Source: Salvelinus alpinus
Lineage: Eukaryota > Chordata > Actinopteri > Salmoniformes > Salmonidae
Length of the DNA: 64,000 nt
Direction of reading: 5' to 3'
NCBI RefSeq assembly: GCF_045679555.1
Contig: NC_092091.1
Span: 16,416,572 to 16,480,571, forward strand
The notes beneath the pieces are model-generated. The model had not been told where the DNA came from. It ran no database searches and saw only the letters and a list, made by a program, of their open reading frames with translations. Below are positions 59,251 to 64,000 of the stretch, piece by piece. Both the position numbers and the translations under genes were made by a program. Positions within the stretch are counted from its first letter, which is position 1. Each line of letters opens with the position of its first letter.

Positions 59251-60224
59251 TGCGCTGCTAATCTGTTCATCGTTAAAGATAGAATTCTTTACTCTACCTG
59301 GTAATTGATAGAAGGTTCATGGTTTTGTTCAGCCAGGTGCAGATGTTCGGACTAACCTGTGAAGTTTAAACAGTGAAATAGTCTGTGAACAAGTAAATGT
59401 CCTGTGATCGTGTTGTATGAAAGCATGTTGTATGAAAGCACGACACTGTGTTAGTCTAGAGGCAGGTGTTGTGCAATGACTACGGTCATGCTGTATGAAA
59501 GCACAACACAGTGTTGTGTAGAGGCAGGTGTTGTGGTGAGGACAGAAAGGATGTGTGGTGATGAATGGGCACTCGACATGTCTTCTGTTCTGTATGGACC
59601 ACAGCCATGTCAATATTGACCAACTTCAGGGAACGGGAGGACAGTGGTCCCTGCCGCACTTTCAATAATGTGGTCATCAAAAAAATGTAGGTAGGACAAG
59701 AGGATTTTTCAGCTTTTTCCACCAGCAAATGACTTCAAAACGTGGTAATGGCATAGTAATCCTTGCCCTGTAAGGGTAGAAAACCAAAGTGTCCTATGGT
59801 AGGGTAAGAAAATCATTTCTGTGAATGTTGACTTGATGCCAGGTGATAAAATGTGTGTTACTCACTGCACACATAAACTAGACTGGTTTGAAATGCCCCA
59901 AAAAATCTCCAAGTCCTTTGTAAAAAAAAAATGAAAAAATGAAGACAGTAAATACTGAACACAATCCCAGAATTAGGATGTTTGAAATGGCTTGTTTTCC
60001 CAGTGAAGTAGACATAAATTTGGAGGGAATGTTTGCATTGTTACTTGTCACATACATACTGTATACTTACATATATGTCACCCTTTTTTCAACTTGTCCG
60101 CTAATAACATTCCAGTTAGAAACTATAAACACAGGAGAGGAGAGCTGTTAGTGGCCTGTGTTTACTCAGCATAGGGCTTTACCACTCAGTAATGTGACTG
60201 AGTCTGTAATACAGTACCTACATG
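59251..60224. other. Intronic, nothing firm
   Basis: Contains a weak local duplication (TGTATGAAAGCA.. and GTGTTGTGT/GAGGCAGGTGTTGTG, 59412-59537). No exon of lsp1 recognised. Confidence 0.5.
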
Positions 60225-61461
60225 TTTCAAGCAGACCGCCATAGTTCCTGTGCCCAAGAACGCCAAAGTAACCTGTCTAACTGACTACCGCCCCGTAACA
60301 CTCATGTCTGTACCCATGGAGTGCTTTGAAAGGCTGGTCATGGCTCACATCAACACCATCATCCCAGAAACCCTAGACCCACTAGACTTTGCATACCGCA
60401 TCTTAGGAACACCTACATGAGAATGCTGTTAGTTGACTACAGCTCAGCGTTCAACACCATAGTGCCCCCAAAGCTCATCACTAAGCGAAGGACTATACAC
60501 CTCCCTCTGCAAATGGATCCTGGACTTCCTGACGGGCTGCCCCCAGTAAGGGTAAGGGTAGGCAACACCACATCTGCGACGCTGATCCTCAACACGAGGG
60601 CCCCTCAGGGGTGCCTGCTTAATCCCCTCCTGTACTCCCTTTTCACCCATGACTGCGTGGCTACACATGACTCCAACACCATCATTAAGTTTCCTGACGA
60701 CATAACGGTGGTAGGCCTGATCACTGACAATGATGAGACAGCCTACAGGGAGGAGGTCAGAGACCTGGCAGTGTGGTGCCAGGACAACAACCTCTACCTC
60801 AATGTGAGCAAGACAAAGGAGCTGATCGTGGACAACAGGAAAATGAGAGCTGAGCACACCCCCATTCTCATCGACGGGGCTGTAGTGGAGTGGGTCGAGA
60901 GCTTCAAGTTCCTTTGTGTCCACATCGCCAACAAACTGTGATGGTCCAAACACCCCAAGAAAGTTGTGAAAAGGGTATGACAACGCCTATTCCCCCTCAG
61001 GAGACTGAAAACATCTGGGTCCTCAAATCCTCCAAATGTTCAACAGCTGCACCATCAAGAGCATCCTAACCTGTTGCATCACTGCTTGGTATGGCAACTG
61101 CTCGGCATCCGACCACAAGGTTCTACAGAGAGTAGTGCGTACGGCCCAGTACATCACTGGTGCCAAGCTTCCTGCCATCCAGGACCTCTATACCAGGCGG
61201 TGTCAGAGGTAGGCCCTAAAAAGCCTCCATCCAAGTCATAGACTGTTCTCTCTGCTACTGCATGGCAAGCGGTACTGGAGTACCAAATCTGGGACCAAAA
61301 GGCTCCTTAACAGGTTCTACCTCCAAGCCATAAGACTGCTGAACAGTTTATCAAATGCTACCCGGACTATTTGCATTGATCTCCTTTTTACGCTGCTGCT
61401 GCTCGCTGTTTATTATCAATGCATAGTCACCTTACCCTTACCTACATGTACATGTATTACC
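60225..61461 (+). mobile_element. CR1/L2-type LINE with degenerate RT
   Basis: 5'-truncated. The upstream relic reads [20 protein letters not shown]. The main frame (60417-60941) has LLVDYSSAFNTIVPPKLITK, then a garbled stretch, then NTRAPQGCLLNPLLYSLFTH and the catalytic box as FPDD rather than FADD. Later relics include CITAWYGNC (about 61075) and RFYLQAIRLLNSLSNA-like sequence. Stops and frameshifts throughout. The tail is separated from the body by the insertion at 61462-62525. Confidence 0.88.
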
Positions 61462-62525
61462 CTTGTTAGAACCAAGTATTGCGTTTATTTGTTATAATTA
61501 ATTGGTATTAGATTTAAAAGGTGATTGAATTGCTCCCATACTATAATGTTGTTAATGCATTTCTTCTGAAGAAATATTTCTTTAATGTATAAGTGAATAG
61601 GTTGGTTTACTTTTACGTTTAAGTTTTGACCAATAAGGTCGCTTGTTAAGCTGTGGCCAATGGGAGAGTTGACCTGGTTAACGGGAGGCCTGCGAAAAAA
61701 AGAGAGGGAGAGAGACGTTGAGAAAAGGATGGAAGTTACACTATGACCGTTGGTGAAGAAGAATTATAAAAGAAGATGATAAAAATAGAACAAAACCCAT
61801 ACCTACCGAGTTTTGAAGGGAAATACCGATTGTATTTTATAAGAGAGTTGTTATAATTTTGTTAAGAAAGACTGGAGGTATTGGACAGCCTTGAGGTTAG
61901 TCTAGCATCGTGTGAAACCGAATGAGTAGTGCTTGGGAAAGATTAACGAGTTCATGTTCCCATGGGATATCGGTTACTGCTAAAGAGTACTGTCTGTATT
62001 GATAGCTGTGCTTGCTGTGGATCTTGTGAGGAAACCTGCAAGGAACTGCCATACTTCACTGAGGGAATATCGACGAGTAGTGAGTAACCACAACGGTGGG
62101 GTGCTTTTGGACTTTATGTGTGTCTTCATTTTTTTGGATCTCCAACGCAGCCTACATATTAAGCAAACTTGAAATAATTTGGACATGGGTTGTGCACGAC
62201 TCATTGGGGTTTATTCGTTTTATTTATTTTGATGTGGTGCTTTGAAAATGTAATAATACACATCTTGAACCTTATGTATGTTGCCTTGGAGTCATTTACT
62301 GTTTCAATTTAATTTAATGCATGGGAAAGCATATCCTTATACAATAACAGAAATCTATAATCATTCCATCCGAAGTTAACACCCTAGTTGTCATCACCTT
62401 AGATAGTTTACAATAGGGATTCTTATTGGAGATGTCCTTCTCACCTAACATCCCATGTTGTTGAGATATTCTATGTAAGTTAATATCGTGAGTCAAATTC
62501 GAGCCTGGTGAGAGGGTTACATACA
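61462..62525. mobile_element. 1.06-kb insertion in the LINE tail (possible solo LTR)
   Basis: The LINE tail breaks at TATTACC (61455-61461) and resumes at TATTACC (62526-62532). The insert runs from CTTGTTAGAACCAAG to GAGAGGGTTACATACA. A TGTTA...TTACA core would suit an LTR, but no canonical 5-bp duplication abuts it. No coding capacity; GA-rich patch at 61700-61730. Confidence 0.5.
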
Positions 62526-62765
62526 TATTACCTCAATTACCTTGATTAACCTGTACCCCCACACATTGACTGGGTACCGGTACCCCCTGTATATTGCCTC
62601 GTTATTGTTATTTTATTGTGTTACTTTGTATTCTATATATTATATTGTATTTGTTTTATTTAAATTTGTTTTGTATATATTTTCTTACTTACTTACAAAA
62701 AAAGTCAGTAAACCTTTCACACTAAGGTCTTCACCTTCACAATAACATTTGATTTGATTTGAGTT
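62526..62765 (+). mobile_element. LINE 3' tail, continuation
   Basis: GGGTACCGGTACCCCCTGTA, followed by AT-rich sequence and the terminal ATTTGATTTGATTTGA tandem tail typical of CR1/L2 ends. Confidence 0.8.
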
Positions 62766-62885
62766 TGGTATTCTGTCCGAAAATGGCACCCTATCCCCTA
62801 TAAAGTGCACTACTTTGACCACAGCGCTATGAGTGCACATTGTAGGGAAAAGGTTCAATTTCAGATGTAGCCTTGGTCTCACAGC
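62765..62885. repeat. Dispersed repeat fragment
   Basis: AATGGCACCCTATCCCCTAT and AAAGTGCACTACTTTGACC; related to fragments at 13725-13790 and 50455-50510. Confidence 0.6.
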
Positions 62886-62979
62886 ATTTCTCTACATGCC
62901 TCAGATGTTGAGTTATAGAATAGGGGAGTGGAGATGACTGTAAAACTCACAGTTATCCACTTATTTTACCAAATAGGAT

Positions 62980-63515
62980 TCCTACCATGGTCCTCACATT
63001 ACTGTCTACCATGGTCCCCAGATTACTGTCTACCATGTTCCTCACAATACTGTCGACTATGGTCCCCAGATTACTGTCTACCATGGTCCCCAGATTACTG
63101 TCTACAATGGTCCCCACATTACTGTCTACCATGGTCCCCACATTACTGTCTACAATGGTCCCCACATTACTGTCTACTATGGTCCCCACATTACTGCCTA
63201 GCATGGTCCCCATATTACTGTCTACCATGGTCCCCAGATTACTGCCTAGCATGGTCCACAGATTACTTTCTACCATGGTCCCCACATTACTGTCTACCAT
63301 GGTCCCCACATTACTGCCTAGCATGGTCCCCAGATTACTGTCTACCATGGTCCCCACATTACTGTCTACTATGGTCCCCACATTACTGCCTAGCATGGTC
63401 CACAGATTACTTTCTACCATGGTCCCCACATTACTGCCTACCATGGTCCCCAGATTACTGTCTACCATGGTCCCCACAATACTGTCTACCATGGTCCCCA
63501 CATTAGGCTCCACCT
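62980..63515. repeat. 24-bp minisatellite
   Basis: About 22 units of TGTCTACCATGGTCCCCACA plus TTAC. Variants are GTCTACC/GCCTAGC/GTCTACA and CACA/CAGA. Since 24 is a multiple of 3, several frames on both strands stay open for 185-195 codons; these are artefacts. Confidence 0.95.
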
Positions 63516-63546
63516 CCTTCCCTGCAGTAAGTCACCGGCTCTTAAC

Positions 63547-64000
63547 CTGTCTAGCCCCAGCGTTCCGCTAGCGGAACTCCTCCCACATTCCACTGAAAAG
63601 GCAGAGCGCAAAATTCAAGAAATATTTTTTAGAAATATTTAACTTTCACACATTAACAAGTCCAATACAGCAAATGAAAGATACACATCTTGTGAATCCA
63701 GTCAACATGTCCGATTTTTAAAATGTTTTACAGCGAAAACACCACATATATTTATGTTAGCTCACCACCAAATACAAAAAAGGACAGACATTTTTCACAG
63801 CACAGGTAGCATGCACGAAACCAACCAAACTAACCAAGAACCAACCAAACTAACCAAGAAACAACTTCATCAGATGACAGTCCTATAACATGTTACACAA
63901 TAAATCTATGTTTTGTTCGAAAAATGTGCATATTTGAGGTATAAATCAGTTTTACATTGCAGCTACCATCACAGCTACCATCAAAAAATAGCACCGAAGC
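63547..64000. mobile_element. TTAA-flanked element, left part (runs off the window)
   Basis: TTAA at 63543-63546 is followed by CCTGTCTAGCCCCAGCG and the same 14-nt palindrome core TTCCGCTAGCGGAA as in 32433-33835. Sequence blocks then match 9395-9750 and 32500-32760 in order. The right end lies beyond the window. Confidence 0.7.

Noticed and set aside
62928-63571. Frames of 186-194 codons on both strands
   Set aside because: 24-bp tandem units keep frames open on both strands; no gene features.

Overview
The window looks like nuclear DNA of a salmonid fish (salmon, trout, char or relative). The main evidence is the transposon spectrum: several Tc1-like elements including one of the Sleeping Beauty lineage, heads of tRNA-derived SINEs of the salmonid type, abundant palindromic MITEs, CR1/L2-type LINE tails and very long TG, GA and minisatellite arrays. 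Only two cellular genes can be supported. Everything else is repeats or sequence in which I see nothing.

Gene content. (1) A complete fast skeletal troponin I gene (tnni2-like), plus strand, six coding exons from 5643 to 7732, 172 codons, all splice sites GT-AG. A second start exon of equal length and splice phase sits at 134-166, either a relic of a tandem tnni2 copy or an alternative first exon. (2) The first two coding exons (46346-46404 and 57136-57288) of a gene I read as lsp1 (lymphocyte-specific protein 1), plus strand and running off the right edge. Human TNNI2 and LSP1 are neighbours in the same order and orientation, so this is a conserved syntenic block split by about 38 kb of repeats.

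Layout. 1-4.3 kb: orphan start exon, palindromic MITE, degenerate Tc1, two abutting minisatellites. 4.2-8.1 kb: tnni2-like gene with LINE tails in two introns. 8.1-20 kb: decayed piggyBac-like element, hAT element with a nested solo LTR, 43-bp minisatellite, a Tigger/pogo element, a 32-bp minisatellite between inverted L1-clade fragments, a truncated Tc1. 20-34.3 kb: LINE with a nested solo LTR, near-intact Tc1 (one nonsense codon), another solo LTR, Tc1 relics, a Sleeping Beauty-lineage element carrying a nested Tigger MITE, a minus-strand LINE split at TTAA by a 1.4-kb element. 34-46 kb: TG arrays, two minus-strand Tc1 elements, a hAT MITE with perfect 8-bp target duplication, an 8-bp-unit array, a 14-bp-unit array. 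46-64 kb: lsp1 start, MITEs, GA/TG/TA arrays, a Tc1 relic that received a 639-bp copy of lsp1 intron 2, a 57-bp-arm hairpin, a LINE split by a 1.06-kb insertion, a 24-bp minisatellite and the start of another TTAA-flanked element.

The genes do not form an operon. Troponin I regulates muscle contraction and LSP1 is an actin-binding leukocyte protein; only their adjacency is conserved. I found no new enzymatic system. The best leads are the 639-bp templated duplication, the hairpin in lsp1 intron 1, the duplicated phase-matched troponin start exons and the clean record of nested insertions.
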